Below, piece by piece: positions 4,406-5,153 of a stretch of 5,153 bases of DNA. Source of the stretch: Elusimicrobiota bacterium (GTDB lineage: Bacteria; Elusimicrobiota; Elusimicrobia; UBA1565; UBA9628); the NCBI GenBank assembly GCA_028717525.1, contig JAQUNT010000214.1, forward strand, positions 1-5,153. Direction: 5' to 3'. Each line of letters starts with the position of its first letter. Positions within the stretch are counted from its first letter, which is position 1. The notes below the pieces were generated by a model, which was not told the origin of the DNA, made no database searches, and saw only the letters and a list, made by a program, of their open reading frames with translations. Both the position numbers and the translations under genes were made by a program.

Positions 4406-5153
4406 TCAGTGCCCCAGAGTCTCGGGGTTGCGCATGTGCTCCATGGCCACCTCGCGCGTGATGATCTTCTTGGAGAAGAGGTTCTTGATGGAGGTGTCCT
4501 TGGACATCATGCCCAGCTGGCCCCCGGAGTGGATCGCGTCATTGATCATGTCCAGCTTGCCCTCGCGGATCATCTGGCGCACGGCGTTGGTGGCGATGAG
4601 GATCTCGCAGGAGACGACCAGCCCCTTGCCGTCGGCGCGGGGCAGGAGCTCCTGGGAGATGACCGCCTCCAGGGTCATGGACAGCTGCTCGCGGATGATG
4701 TCCTGCTCGCTCCCGGACACGCCCGTGACGATGCGCTGGGCGGTCTTGGAGGCGTCGCGGGTGTGCAGGGTGGTCATCACCAGGTGGCCGGTCTCGGCCG
4801 CGAGCATGGCCGCGTAGATGGACTTGGGGTCGCGCAGCTCGCCGATGCAGAGCACGTCCGGGTCCTGGCGCAGGGAGTCGATGATGCCGGCGTCGAAGGA
4901 GGGGGTGTCCACGCCCACCTCGCGCTGCACGAAGACCGAGCGGCAGGGCTTGAAGATGGTCTCGATGGGGTCCTCGATGGTGATGACCTTGCCGGGCCGG
5001 CCGGTCTGGTTGAACCACTCGAGCATGGCGGCCATGGTCGTGCTCTTCCCGCTGCCCGTGGCCCCGGTCACGAAGATGATGCCGGACTTCTTGTGCACGA
5101 AGGTCCCGACCACGGGGGGCAGCCCCAGGGCGGAGAGGGGGTAGTTCTTGGTG
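4406..5153 (-). CDS. pilT: Type IV pilus retraction ATPase, PilT/PilU family, N-terminus outside window
   Basis: The 3' part of a hexameric motor ATPase that depolymerises type IV pili at the inner-membrane base (twitching). The fragment has 248 residues and is open to the right edge. It starts in the family's LGLPPVV segment before the nucleotide-binding core, so the PAS-like N-terminal domain (about 100-110 residues) is missing. Fragment positions: Walker A GATGSGKST at 30-38, Asp box ITIEDPIE at 57-64, arginine-bearing QREVGVDT at 76-83, Walker B region VLCIGELRD at 100-108, and His box HLVMTTLHT at 123-131. A C-terminal AVRQMIREGK corresponds to the AIRNLIRE motif needed for PilT function. 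Full-length PilT is about 350 residues, so the size fits. The symbol is tentative: Cys and Leu in Walker B and QM in the C-terminal motif leave room for a PilU-type paralogue. The promoter lies outside the window. Confidence 0.92.
   Translation of the reverse strand, partial: TKNYPLSALGLPPVVGTFVHKKSGIIFVTGATGSGKSTTMAAMLEWFNQTGRPGKVITIEDPIETIFKPCRSVFVQREVGVDTPSFDAGIIDSLRQDPDVLCIGELRDPKSIYAAMLAAETGHLVMTTLHTRDASKTAQRIVTGVSGSEQDIIREQLSMTLEAVISQELLPRADGKGLVVSCEILIATNAVRQMIREGKLDMINDAIHSGGQLGMMSKDTSIKNLFSKKIITREVAMEHMRNPETLGH

Noticed and set aside
4278..4817. A 179-codon plus-strand frame over the pilT and cNMP-binding genes
   Set aside because: It lies opposite two genes with strong family motifs and is Ser/Arg/Met-rich with no domain signal.

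Overview
The window is GC-rich bacterial DNA (about two thirds G+C by eye) that is densely coded. It holds six protein genes, two of them cut by the window edges, and one strong intrinsic terminator. I see no tRNA, rRNA, insertion sequence, CRISPR array or phage gene. Sigma-70-like promoters, purine-rich ribosome binding sites and a type IV pilus retraction ATPase point to a Gram-negative-type, pilus-bearing bacterium. The abundance of unrecognised secreted and coiled-coil proteins would suit a poorly sampled high-GC lineage such as Elusimicrobiota or a deltaproteobacterial relative. That placement is a guess; nothing here proves a taxon.

Layout. (1) 1-954, minus strand: 5' part of a gene for a secreted protein of unknown function, running off the left edge. 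A promoter and a leader with repeats lie at about 961-1072. (2) 1092-1994, minus: a cytoplasmic protein with a Cys-x2-Cys-His-x4-Cys cluster and a ParB/sulfiredoxin-like 'DGHHKL' motif. A good promoter and ribosome binding site place its start at a GTG. (3) A 111-base divergent intergenic region. (4) 2106-2702, plus: a soluble coiled-coil protein. (5) 2776-3033, plus: a small YtxH-type membrane protein with its own consensus promoter, ended by an 18-bp perfect hairpin and T-run. (6) 3092-5153, minus: a tight three-gene cluster read right to left, consisting of a PilT-type ATPase (partial), a stand-alone cyclic-nucleotide-binding protein and a secreted protein with two Cys repeats and a PsbP-like C-terminal domain.

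How the genes may work together. The clearest unit is the PilT cluster, with gaps of 15 and 3 bases. It suggests that a nucleotide-sensing protein and an exported protein are co-expressed with the pilus retraction motor. The left half contains mostly proteins I cannot assign. The best candidates for something undescribed are the CxxCH/DGHHKL protein and the ATPase, nucleotide sensor and exported Cys-repeat protein cluster.
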